Origin: Catellatospora tritici
GTDB lineage: Bacteria; Actinomycetota; Actinomycetes; Mycobacteriales; Micromonosporaceae
NCBI RefSeq assembly: GCF_019083965.1
Contig: NZ_JAHRCY010000021.1
Span: forward strand, 88,941 to 152,940
Direction of reading: 5' to 3'
DNA: 64,000 nucleotides
The position numbers and the translations under genes were made by a program. Under the pieces are notes generated by a model. The model ran no database searches and was not told where the DNA came from. It saw nothing but the letters and a program-made list of their open reading frames with translations. This document shows positions 7,467-15,228 of the stretch, in pieces (the first letter of the stretch is position 1; each line of letters begins with the position of its first letter).

Positions 7467-8312
7467 TCAGCGGCCCGCGTTCACCACGGCACCCGCGTCG
7501 ACCTTGAGCTGCAGACCGGTCACGAAACGCGACTCGTCCGAGACGAGGTACGTCACCGCGTGCGAGATCTCGATCGGGTCCAGGTAGGGGATCGGCATCG
7601 CGTGGAAGTCCTGGAAGGACGGCGCGACCTCCTCGCGGGTGGCGTTGGTGAGGTCGGGCCGGAAGATCCGGTACATCGCCGGGTTGTGGATCATCGGGGT
7701 GTCCACGTTCGCGGGGTGAATGACGTTCACCCGGATGCCCTTGGGCGCCAGCTGCGGGGCCAGCCAGTTGGCGTACAGGGCGATGGCCTGCTTGGCGAAG
7801 ACGTAGCCGGCGCCACCGGGGCCCATCGGCCCCGCGCCGTAGCTGGACAGCAGGCCCGCCGCCGAGCCGATCAGCACGATCGAACCACCCTCGCCCAGGT
7901 ACGGCAGCGCGGCGTGCGCGGTGTGCAGCGCGCCGTTGAGGTTGGTGTCGACGGTGTCGCCGAACGCGGTGGCCGGGCGGTTCGCGCCGACCGGGCTGAT
8001 GCCCGCGTTGGCCACGACCGCGTCGAGCCGACCGAGCTCGGCCACGCCGGCGTCGATCGCCTGCTGCATCGCGTTGCGGTCGCGCACGTCGGTCTGCGAC
8101 ACGAACACCCGGCGGCCGGTCTTCTCGACCAGTCGGGCGGTCTCGGCCAGGTCCTCCGGGGTCGCCATCGGGTAATCCACCACCGGGATGTCCTGGCAGA
8201 TGTCGATCGCGATGATGTCGGCGCCCTCCTCGGCGAGCCGGACGGCGTGGCTTCGGCCCTGCCCGCGCCCGGCCCCGGTGACGACGACGACCTTGTTCTC
8301 CACACGGCCCAC
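7467..8312 (-). CDS. Mycofactocin-coupled SDR oxidoreductase
   Basis: A 281-residue SDR that matches my memory of the mycofactocin-coupled subfamily: it opens MGRVENKVVVVTGAGRGQG, has the extra segment DICQDIPVVDYPMATPEDL after the second beta strand, the SAAGLLSS catalytic Ser region and the YVFAK active site, and ends ESRFVTGLQLKVDAG. Enzymes of this group keep their nicotinamide bound and need mycofactocin as external electron acceptor. GTG start at 8312 behind AGGAGG. It sits alone between the ACP and the monooxygenase, so it may oxidise an alcohol of the polyketide or the starter, and it gives the nearby mft genes a reason to be here. Substrate unknown. Confidence 0.85.
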   Translation of the reverse strand: MGRVENKVVVVTGAGRGQGRSHAVRLAEEGADIIAIDICQDIPVVDYPMATPEDLAETARLVEKTGRRVFVSQTDVRDRNAMQQAIDAGVAELGRLDAVVANAGISPVGANRPATAFGDTVDTNLNGALHTAHAALPYLGEGGSIVLIGSAAGLLSSYGAGPMGPGGAGYVFAKQAIALYANWLAPQLAPKGIRVNVIHPANVDTPMIHNPAMYRIFRPDLTNATREEVAPSFQDFHAMPIPYLDPIEISHAVTYLVSDESRFVTGLQLKVDAGAVVNAGR

Positions 8313-8635
8313 GGGGGGACCTCCTCAGTCAGGGGATTTCCGCCGGAACGGTGCGATCGGCGGCAACAGTCTTTGTACCGCCGACCCGGCAGTGGTTCGA
8401 CCGAGCCGGACCCCTAACGGCGGCCGCCGCCTCGACTTAGGGGAAACCCTTAACGAGGAGGACCGCGACCGGCCCCCGCCGCGTCGACAGACCCCTGTCT
8501 TTGCCCGCACAGGTCCCCACAACCGCCCCGACCTGCTTGCCCGGCCACGTCGACGGCCCGAATACTCCAAACCCGACCCGGCCGGTCGCGCAGCCGTCCC
8601 GCACCCGGGCCACCCTTCGACGATGAGGTGAAGCG
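8313..8635. promoter_or_regulatory. Divergent region between SDR and monooxygenase, with TAGGGG boxes
   Basis: No gene is seen in these 323 bases. On the minus strand TAGGGG starts at 8416, and a TACAAA element lies at 8377-8372, a distance of 39, matching the first-box spacing of other promoters; this would drive the SDR gene. A palindrome-like TTAGGGGAAACCCTTAA lies at 8437-8453. It may serve the monooxygenase, but it is almost 200 bases from that start and I find no -10 at the expected distance on the plus strand. Confidence 0.45.
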
Positions 8636-9925
8636 ATGCGATTCGGTCTGCTGTACCACCACCAAGTGCCCCGGCCCTGGTCGGCCGAGAGCGAAGAACG
8701 AACGCTGATGGAGTCGCTGGAGCAGATCGAACTGGCCGACAAGCTCGGCTTCGACTGCGCCTGGGCCACCGAGCACCACTTCCTCGACGAGTACTCGCAC
8801 AGCTCCGCCCCCGAGGTGTTCCTCGGCGCCGCGGCCGCCCGCACCAGCCGGATCCGCCTGGGCCACGGCATCGTGTCGCTGCCGCCCGCGATGAACCACC
8901 CGGCGCGGGTGGCCGAGCGGATCGCCACGCTCGACCTGATCTCGGGTGGCCGGGTCGAGTTCGGCACCGGCCAGGGCAGCTCGCAGATGGAGGTGGAGGC
9001 CTTCGGCGTGGCCAAGGCCACCAAGCGCGACCAGTGGACCGAGGCGATCAAGGTGATCACCCGGATGATGACCGAGGTGCCGTTCACCGGGCACCAGGGC
9101 ACCTGGGTCGACATGCCGCCGCGCAACGTGCTGCCCAAGCCGAAGCAGAAGCCGCACCCCCCGCTGTGGGTGGCCTGCAGCAACCCGACCACGGTCGAGT
9201 TCGCGGCCCGCAACGGCCTGGGCGCGCTGGCCCTGGCGTTCGTGTCGATCGAGGAGGCGCGCGAGTACGCCGACGCCTACTACCGCGCGATCGCCTCGTC
9301 CGACTGCGTGCCGATCGGCTTCGACGTCAACCCGAACCTGGCCGTGGTGATGCCGTTCATGTGCGCCCCCGACGACGAGACCGCGCTGGACCGGGGCCTG
9401 GACGGCGCGCACTTCTTCGCCTACGCCTTCATGCACTACTACTTCATCGGCGAGCACGCCCCCGGCACCACCAACATCTCCGACCTGTTCGAGCAGGGCC
9501 GCGAGATGTTCGCCATGGTGCGCGAGCCGAACCCCGAGGTGCTGGCAGCGATGGCGGCGATGGACCCGACGCTGGAGAAGCGGCTGGACGCGCTGCGCCG
9601 GGGCATGGGCTCGCCGGAGAAGCTGCGGCCGATGATCCGGGCGTACGAGGACGCCGGCATCGACCAGATCATCTTCCAGGTGCAGCTCGGCCACGTGCGG
9701 CACGAGCACATCATGGAGTCGCTGGAGCTGTTCGCCCGCGAGGTGATGCCGGAGTTCGCGCAGCGGCGCGAGGCCCGCGACGCCGCGAAGAACGCCCGGC
9801 TCAAGGACGCGATCGAGGCGGCGCTGGCGCGCATCGAGCGCAAGGAGGTCGACGTCTCCGACTACACCGTGGACGCCGACATGGGCGTCATCCAGTACAC
9901 CGCTCCCGGCTCCACCGCCGCCTGA
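8636..9925 (+). CDS. Luciferase-like flavin-dependent monooxygenase
   Basis: A 429-residue LLM-class protein. The TIM-barrel signature is clear: MRFGLLYHH at the start, FDCAWATEHHF around residues 39-49, RIRLGHGIVSLP and then LDLISGGRVEFGTGQG. LLM enzymes use reduced FMN (or F420) to hydroxylate, epoxidise or carry out Baeyer-Villiger oxidation. A stand-alone flavin reductase is encoded at 44650-45204 and could feed it. The ATG at 8636 follows GAGGTGAAGCG. It is followed by a strong hairpin, so it is probably transcribed alone. Whether it acts on the starter or on the finished ring cannot be told from sequence. Confidence 0.85.
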   Translation: MRFGLLYHHQVPRPWSAESEERTLMESLEQIELADKLGFDCAWATEHHFLDEYSHSSAPEVFLGAAAARTSRIRLGHGIVSLPPAMNHPARVAERIATLDLISGGRVEFGTGQGSSQMEVEAFGVAKATKRDQWTEAIKVITRMMTEVPFTGHQGTWVDMPPRNVLPKPKQKPHPPLWVACSNPTTVEFAARNGLGALALAFVSIEEAREYADAYYRAIASSDCVPIGFDVNPNLAVVMPFMCAPDDETALDRGLDGAHFFAYAFMHYYFIGEHAPGTTNISDLFEQGREMFAMVREPNPEVLAAMAAMDPTLEKRLDALRRGMGSPEKLRPMIRAYEDAGIDQIIFQVQLGHVRHEHIMESLELFAREVMPEFAQRREARDAAKNARLKDAIEAALARIERKEVDVSDYTVDADMGVIQYTAPGSTAA

Positions 9926-9940
9926 GCACCACCACGTGAC

Positions 9941-9978
9941 CACCGCGTACCGGGCCGAGCGCGGCCCGGTACGCGGTG
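9941..9978. terminator. Perfect 16-bp hairpin after the monooxygenase gene
   Basis: The arm CACCGCGTACCGGGCC (9941-9956) pairs exactly with 9963-9978 across a 6-base loop. A factor-independent-type stop signal without a T-run, as is usual in high-GC actinobacteria. Confidence 0.8.
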
Positions 9979-10004
9979 CGTGACTGGGGCACCGCGCCGC
10001 CAAC

Positions 10005-10039
10005 TAGGGGTACTGATGCCTGCGGGACCTGGCTAGTCT
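10005..10039 (+). promoter_or_regulatory. Aminomutase operon promoter: TAGGGG box and -10
   Basis: TAGGGG at 10005-10010 and TAGTCT at 10034-10039 are 29 bases apart, T to T. It precedes the four-gene starter operon 10105-15174. Confidence 0.65.
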
Positions 10040-10104
10040 TTCGCCGATTGATCGGCCTCCCTGTATTCGCAGGAAAGAGGCGGTCCACGAGACCAGAGGT
10101 AAGC

Positions 10105-11430
10105 ATGACTCTCCTGGCTCCCACTCTTTCCGCGACGGAGCGGTTCCGTGCTCTCGGGTCGCACCATCTGCGCGAGATCGCCGACAAGTACGGCCTGTCC
10201 GCGCAGCTGCGCGAGGCGGTCGAGGTCGTCTCCCTGGTGCTGCCGTTCCGGGTGAACGACTATGTCCTGTCCCACCTCGTCGACTGGGCGTCGGTCCCCG
10301 ACGACCCGATCTTCCAGCTGGTCTTCCCGCAGCGCGGCATGCTGCCCGCGCACGAGGAGCAGCGCCTGGCCGACCTGCTCCGCCAGGATGCGCCCGCCGC
10401 GCAGGTCAAGGCCGAGGTCAACCGCATCCGCCGGGCGCTCAACCCGCACCCGTCGGGCCAGATGCAGCACAACGTGCCCCAGCACAACGGCACGGAACTG
10501 CCCGGCCTGCAGCACAAGTACCGCGAGACGGTGCTCTACTTCCCGGGCCACGGGCAGACCTGCCACGCCTACTGCACGTACTGCTTCCGGTGGGCGCAGT
10601 TCGTCGGCGACGCGGATCTGCGCTTCGCCGCGAGCCGCCCGGACCAGCTGGTGGCCTACCTCGGGGACCATCCCGAGGTGCACGACGTGCTGTTCACCGG
10701 CGGCGACCCGATGATCATGTCGACCGAGCGGCTGCGCGGGCACCTGGAGCCGCTGCTGGAGATCGAGAGCGTGCGCACCGTCCGCATCGGCACCAAGGCC
10801 GTGGCGTACTGGCCGTACCGCTTCCTCACCGACCCCGACGCCGACAGCCTGCTGCGGCTGTTCGAGCAGGTCGTCGCGGGCGGCCGCAACCTGGCCGTGA
10901 TGGCCCACTTCAGCCACCCGCGAGAGCTGGAGAGCGAGGTCACCCGCCGGGCGCTGGCCCGCATCCGGTCGACCGGCGCGCTCGTCTACGGCCAGGCCCC
11001 GCTGATCGCGAAGGTCAACGACGACCCGGCCACCTGGGCGCGGATGTGGCGCGCCGAACTGGCCGCGGGCGTGGTGCCCTACTACCTGTTCGTCGAGCGT
11101 GACACCGGCCCGTACGAATACTTCAAGGTGCCGCTGGCCCGCGCGGTGGAGATCTTCCACGCCGCCTACCGAGCCCTGCCGGGCCTGGCCCGCACCGTAC
11201 GCGGCCCGATCATGTCCGCGACCCCGGGAAAGATCGCCGTGGACGGGGTGGAGCACACCCCGCAGGGCGACTTCTTCCAGCTGCGGATGCTGCAGGCACG
11301 CGACTCGGAGCTGGTCGGACGCCCGTTCCGGGCCGAGTTCTCGCCGACCGCGGCCTGGATCGACGGCCTGCGCCTGGACGCGTCGGCACCGGCCGACATC
11401 GCCGCCGCGCTGCGCCCCTACACCGCCTGA
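10105..11430 (+). CDS. Radical SAM 2,3-aminomutase (KamA family), probably not lysine-specific
   Basis: A 441-residue protein of the lysine/glutamate 2,3-aminomutase family. The cluster cysteines are C153, C157 and C160 in CHAYCTYCF, GGDP follows near residue 200, and Lys376 in ATPGKIAV matches the PLP-binding lysine of the family. The two Asp residues that hold the lysine side chain in clostridial lysine 2,3-aminomutase (D293, D330) appear to be Arg332 (FVERDTG) and Ile369 here. A positively charged pocket suggests an acidic or otherwise different amino acid, for example glutamate. The product would be the beta-amino acid starter. ATG at 10105 behind AGAGGT. First gene of the starter operon. 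Confidence 0.85.
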   Translation: MTLLAPTLSATERFRALGSHHLREIADKYGLSAQLREAVEVVSLVLPFRVNDYVLSHLVDWASVPDDPIFQLVFPQRGMLPAHEEQRLADLLRQDAPAAQVKAEVNRIRRALNPHPSGQMQHNVPQHNGTELPGLQHKYRETVLYFPGHGQTCHAYCTYCFRWAQFVGDADLRFAASRPDQLVAYLGDHPEVHDVLFTGGDPMIMSTERLRGHLEPLLEIESVRTVRIGTKAVAYWPYRFLTDPDADSLLRLFEQVVAGGRNLAVMAHFSHPRELESEVTRRALARIRSTGALVYGQAPLIAKVNDDPATWARMWRAELAAGVVPYYLFVERDTGPYEYFKVPLARAVEIFHAAYRALPGLARTVRGPIMSATPGKIAVDGVEHTPQGDFFQLRMLQARDSELVGRPFRAEFSPTAAWIDGLRLDASAPADIAAALRPYTA

Positions 11431-11462
11431 GCGCACCACTCCGACCCGTGAAGGAGCCGACG

Positions 11463-12728
11463 ATGGCCGCCCGCACCATGTCCCCGAATCTGGCGCTGAA
11501 CCAGCTGGTCGCCGAGCGCCAGGCGGCGGGCGAGCAGATCGTCCACCTGGCCTTCGGCGAGGCCCGGCTGCCGGTCCTGCCGGAGATGGCGCAGCAGCTC
11601 GCGCTCGGCGCGAGCGAGAACGCGTACGGCCCGGTCGCGGGCGGGCCCGCCGTGCGCGAAGCCGCCGCGGGCTACTTCACCCGGCGGGGCCTGCCCACCG
11701 ACCCGGACCAGGTCGTGCTCGCCCCGGGCTCCAAGGCGCTGCTGCTGGCGCTGCAGCTGGTCTACCCCGGCGACGTGCTGCTGCCGCGCCCGGCCTGGAA
11801 CTCGTACGCGCCGCAGGCCCGGTACGCGGGCAAGCAGGTGTTCGGGGTGCCCATCCCGGCCGAGTGCGGCGGGGTGCCCGATCCCGCGGCGCTGCGCGAG
11901 ACCGTCGCGCGGGCGCGGGCGGCCGGGCACGACCCCCGCATCCTGATCCTGACCCTGCCCGACAACCCGACGGGCACCCTGGCCACGCCGGAGCTGGTGC
12001 GCCAGCTGGCCGCGTACGCCCAGGAAGAAGATCTGCTCATCGTCTCCGACGAGATCTACCGCGACCTGCTGCACGACCCGGCCACGCCGTACCTCAGCCC
12101 GGCGGAGGTGGCGCCGGAGCGGACCGTGGTCACCAACGGGTTGAGCAAGAGCTTCGGGCTCGGCGGCTGGCGCAGCGGCGTGGCCCGGTTCCCCGCCAAC
12201 GAACTGGGTGAGCGGCTGCGCACCGACGTGGTCACCTTCGCCAGCGAGTCGTGGTCGGCGCTGGCGGCGCCGATGCAGGTCGCGACCGCGTTCGCGCTGT
12301 CGGAGCCGCCGGTGATCCGGCAGCGGCTGGCGGCCAGCGCCCGGCTGCACGGGGCCGTGGCCCGCGCGGTGTACGAGGTCTTCGTCGACGCCGGCGCCGA
12401 CTGCCGCCCGCCGACCGGCGGCTTCTACGTGTACCCCGACTTCGAACCGATGCGCGACGTGCTGGCCCAGCACGGCATCACCGACTCCGACACGCTGCAG
12501 CGGCACCTGTTCGCCGAGTTCGGGGTGGCGGTGCTGGCCGGACACCTGCTCGGCGACGACCCGGGCGCGCTGCGCTTCAAGGCCGCCACCAGCCTGCTCT
12601 ACGGCCACAGCCGGGCCGAGCAGCAGGCGGCGCTGGACTCCGCCGACCCGGTGCGGCTGCCGCACCTCGCCCAGGTGCTGGGCGTGCTGGCGGAGTCGTT
12701 CGGCAAGCTCTGCGGCTCGCGCCGCTGA
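11463..12728 (+). CDS. PLP-dependent class I aminotransferase-like enzyme
   Basis: A 421-residue fold-type I PLP enzyme. Seen: LPDNPTG (substrate/PLP contacts), VSDEIYRD (the Asp that binds the pyridine N) and NGLSKSFGLGGWRSG with the Schiff-base Lys229. ATG at 11463 with AAGGAG six bases upstream; it begins 32 bases after the aminomutase stop. It could make the alpha-amino acid that the aminomutase then isomerises, or remodel the beta-amino acid. Its exact reaction is not evident. No PLP decarboxylase of the VinO type is seen in the window, so any decarboxylation step would have to be encoded elsewhere or not be needed. Confidence 0.82.
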   Translation: MAARTMSPNLALNQLVAERQAAGEQIVHLAFGEARLPVLPEMAQQLALGASENAYGPVAGGPAVREAAAGYFTRRGLPTDPDQVVLAPGSKALLLALQLVYPGDVLLPRPAWNSYAPQARYAGKQVFGVPIPAECGGVPDPAALRETVARARAAGHDPRILILTLPDNPTGTLATPELVRQLAAYAQEEDLLIVSDEIYRDLLHDPATPYLSPAEVAPERTVVTNGLSKSFGLGGWRSGVARFPANELGERLRTDVVTFASESWSALAAPMQVATAFALSEPPVIRQRLAASARLHGAVARAVYEVFVDAGADCRPPTGGFYVYPDFEPMRDVLAQHGITDSDTLQRHLFAEFGVAVLAGHLLGDDPGALRFKAATSLLYGHSRAEQQAALDSADPVRLPHLAQVLGVLAESFGKLCGSRR

Positions 12729-12745
12729 CCGGACAGGGGACCGCT

Positions 12746-13687
12746 GTGAGCAGTGCGCTGGAGACCGCCTTCGTCTTCCCCGGCATGGGCCCGTCCCAGT
12801 TCCGCGACGTCGCCAGGTTCATGCTCGTCAACCCGTACGCGCGTGAGCTGCTGGCCGAGGCCGACGAGGTGCTGGGCTACCCGCTGTTCGACCGCTACCG
12901 TGACGCCGCGTCCGACTACTCCGAATACTCCCAGGTGGCGTTCTTCGTCAACTGCGTGGCGTCGGCGCGCTGGGCCCAGGACCGGTACGGTCGACCCGCG
13001 GTGGTGGCCGGGCCGAGCTTCGGCAGCAAGGCGGCCGCCGTGTTCGCGGGCAGCCTGGGCTTCGCCGACACGGTACGGCTGACCGCCGAGCTGGCCCGGC
13101 TCGAGGACGCCTACTTCGACCGCCCCGAGCACCGCGAGCTGGTGACCCACTCGTTCGCGCGCACCCCCGCCGACGTGCTCGCCGAGATCCGCGCCGAACT
13201 GGACGCCGCCGGCGTCTGGCAGGAGATGTCCTGCTACATCGACGAGGACCTGCACATGCTGTCGTTGGACGGCGCCCGGGTGCCGTGGCTGGAGCAGCGG
13301 CTGCGCTCGGCGGGCGCGATGCCGCTCTACACCATGCGCCCCCCGATGCACTGCGCCGCTTTCCTGGAGCTGCGGGACATCGTGGAGCGGGAGGCGTTCG
13401 CCCGGCTGCGCTTCGCCGACCCCGACCTGCCGGTGGTGGCCGATCAGGACGGTGCCGTGCTGACCACCGGGGCGGGGGTGCGCACCATGATGCTGGACGG
13501 CTACGTCAAGCCGGTGCGCTGGCCCGCCGTCGTGGCGAGCCTGCGCGCGGCCGGGATCGGCCGCGTGGTCGTCGCCGGGCCGGACACCCTCTTCGGTCGG
13601 GTGCCGGTCACCACCGCCAACTTCGAGGTCGTCGCGGCCAATCCGCGCACCGCGATGCTGCCCGTGCCGCAGGGAGACCTGGTGTGA
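12746..13687 (+). CDS. Discrete acyltransferase for dipeptidyl starter transfer (VinK-like)
   Basis: A 313-residue stand-alone acyltransferase of the FabD fold: FVFPGMGPSQ at the start, the nucleophile Ser91 in GPSFGSK (instead of GHSxG) and the partner His202 in PPMHCAAF. The normal arginine that binds a malonyl carboxylate is not obvious, in line with a non-malonyl substrate. In vicenistatin synthesis VinK moves the aminoacyl-beta-aminoacyl group from the free ACP to the PKS loading ACP. GTG start at 12746 with AGGGGA upstream; the stop overlaps the next start (GTGA). Position between the aminotransferase and the adenylation gene supports this role over ordinary extender loading. Confidence 0.85.
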   Translation: MSSALETAFVFPGMGPSQFRDVARFMLVNPYARELLAEADEVLGYPLFDRYRDAASDYSEYSQVAFFVNCVASARWAQDRYGRPAVVAGPSFGSKAAAVFAGSLGFADTVRLTAELARLEDAYFDRPEHRELVTHSFARTPADVLAEIRAELDAAGVWQEMSCYIDEDLHMLSLDGARVPWLEQRLRSAGAMPLYTMRPPMHCAAFLELRDIVEREAFARLRFADPDLPVVADQDGAVLTTGAGVRTMMLDGYVKPVRWPAVVASLRAAGIGRVVVAGPDTLFGRVPVTTANFEVVAANPRTAMLPVPQGDLV

Positions 13688-15174
13688 GCGCGCTGTACGA
13701 ACGGTTCCTGCGCGGACTGGCCCGCGCGCCCCGGCGGCCCGCGATCCGCATCGGCGGGCAGTCGCTGAGCTTCGAACAGGTGCACGAGCGGGCGCTGCGC
13801 CACGCCGGAGCGGTGTGCGCGGACCCGGCGCCCCGGGTGGTCGCCGCGCTGGTCGGCAAGGGCTTCGAGGCGTACGTCGCGGTGCTGGCGGGCCTCTACA
13901 CCGGCGCGACCGTGGTGCCGCTGAGCCCGGCTTTCCCGGCCGCGCGTACCCGCCGGATGCTGCAGCTGTCGGGTGCGCGGGCGATCCTGGCCGACGTCGA
14001 CGGGCTGGCCGCCTTGCGCGACCTGCCCGACCTGGACCTGCCGGTGCACCCGGTGCTGCCCGGCGACGAGGGCTTCGACGGCATCGCCCTGGACCAGCCG
14101 CGCGCGGTACGGGCGCAGGACGCCGCGTACATCCTGTTCACCTCGGGATCCACCGGCACCCCCAAGGGTGTGCCGATCACCCACGCCAGCACCCGGCACT
14201 TCTTCGAGCTGGCCGACAAGCGCTACGACTTCCACGAGGAGGACGTCTTCTCGCAGACGTTCGACCTCAACTTCGACTGCGCCATGTTCGACATGTTCTG
14301 CGCCTGGGGCGCCGGGGCGTCCATCAGCCCGCTGCCGCCGCACGCGTTCCGGGACCTGCCCGCCGCCCTGGCCGAGCAGCGGCTGACCGTCTGGTTCTCC
14401 GTGCCGAGCACGATCGGGCTGGTCGAGCGGATGGGCGGGCTGACCCCCGGCGCGCTGCCGACGCTGCGCTGGAGCCTGTTCGCCGGGGAGGCGCTGCGTG
14501 GCGCCGACGCGGCGGCCTGGCAGGCCGCGGCACCCCGGTCGACGGTGGAGAACCTGTACGGCCCCACCGAGCTGACCATCACCGTCACCGCGTACCGCTG
14601 GCTGCCCGAGGTGTCGGCGGACCGGTGCGTCAACGGCCTCACTCCGATCGGGACCGTGCACGAGGGCCACGACCACCTGCTGCTCGACACCGACGGCGCG
14701 CCCGGCGCGGACGAGGGCGAGCTGTGCGTCACCGGCCCGCAGCTGACCGCCGGATACCTCGACCCGGCCGACGACGAGGGCCGTTTCCTGGACCACGACG
14801 GCCGTCGCTGGTACCGCACCGGCGACCGGGTCCGGCGATTGAGTGGCGACGAGCTGGTCTACCTCGGTCGCCGCGATGGGCAGGTGCAGGTGCAGGGGTG
14901 GCGGGTCGAGCTGGCCGAGGTGGACCACGCGGTCGCCTCGTGCGCCGGGGTGACCGCCGCGGTGACCGTGACCCGGCCCGGCCCCAAGGGCCTGGAGCTG
15001 GTCGTCTACTACACCGGGACGCCCGTCGCCCCCGGTGACCTGGCCCGGGAGCTGCGCGAGCTGCTGCCCGCCGGGATGATGCCGCGCTGGTTCCACCACG
15101 TCGAGGAGTTCCCGCTCAACGCCAACCGCAAAGTGGACCGGGGCGTGCTGGCCGCCCGCGCGGCGGTGGCTTAG
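13684..15174 (+). CDS. Amino acid adenylation enzyme that caps the starter (VinM-like)
   Basis: A 496-residue stand-alone adenylation enzyme without carrier domain. Core motifs: FTSGSTGTPKG (about residues 152-162), YGPTE, YRTGD and NANRKVDR with the catalytic C-terminal lysine. Starts with GTG at 13684 inside the stop of the acyltransferase gene. In the vicenistatin-type logic this enzyme (VinM) attaches an alpha-amino acid, usually alanine, to the beta-aminoacyl-ACP to protect its amine. It could instead be the beta-amino acid ligase and the minus-strand gene the capping enzyme; the organisation next to the VinK-like gene makes the first reading more likely. Confidence 0.82.
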   Translation: MSALYERFLRGLARAPRRPAIRIGGQSLSFEQVHERALRHAGAVCADPAPRVVAALVGKGFEAYVAVLAGLYTGATVVPLSPAFPAARTRRMLQLSGARAILADVDGLAALRDLPDLDLPVHPVLPGDEGFDGIALDQPRAVRAQDAAYILFTSGSTGTPKGVPITHASTRHFFELADKRYDFHEEDVFSQTFDLNFDCAMFDMFCAWGAGASISPLPPHAFRDLPAALAEQRLTVWFSVPSTIGLVERMGGLTPGALPTLRWSLFAGEALRGADAAAWQAAAPRSTVENLYGPTELTITVTAYRWLPEVSADRCVNGLTPIGTVHEGHDHLLLDTDGAPGADEGELCVTGPQLTAGYLDPADDEGRFLDHDGRRWYRTGDRVRRLSGDELVYLGRRDGQVQVQGWRVELAEVDHAVASCAGVTAAVTVTRPGPKGLELVVYYTGTPVAPGDLARELRELLPAGMMPRWFHHVEEFPLNANRKVDRGVLAARAAVA

Positions 15175-15183
15175 GGCGACGCC

Positions 15184-15219
15184 GCCCGGATGGGCCCCTT
15201 CCCCAGGGCCCATCCGGGC
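15184..15219. terminator. Perfect bidirectional hairpin between the two adenylation genes
   Basis: GCCCGGATGGGCCC (15184-15197) and GGGCCCATCCGGGC (15206-15219) form a 14-bp stem with an 8-base loop, placed between the ends of two convergent genes. Confidence 0.85.
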
Positions 15220-15228
15220 GGGTGCGGA

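Noticed and set aside
8437..8453. The palindrome TTAGGGGAAACCCTTAA as a box promoter of the luciferase-like monooxygenase
   Set aside because: No -10 at 29 or 40 bases on the plus strand, and the gene starts almost 200 bases away; left as an unassigned site in the divergent region.
10105..11430. Naming the radical SAM gene kamA, lysine 2,3-aminomutase
   Set aside because: The family match is clear, but the two aspartates that define lysine binding appear replaced, so a specific name would mislead.
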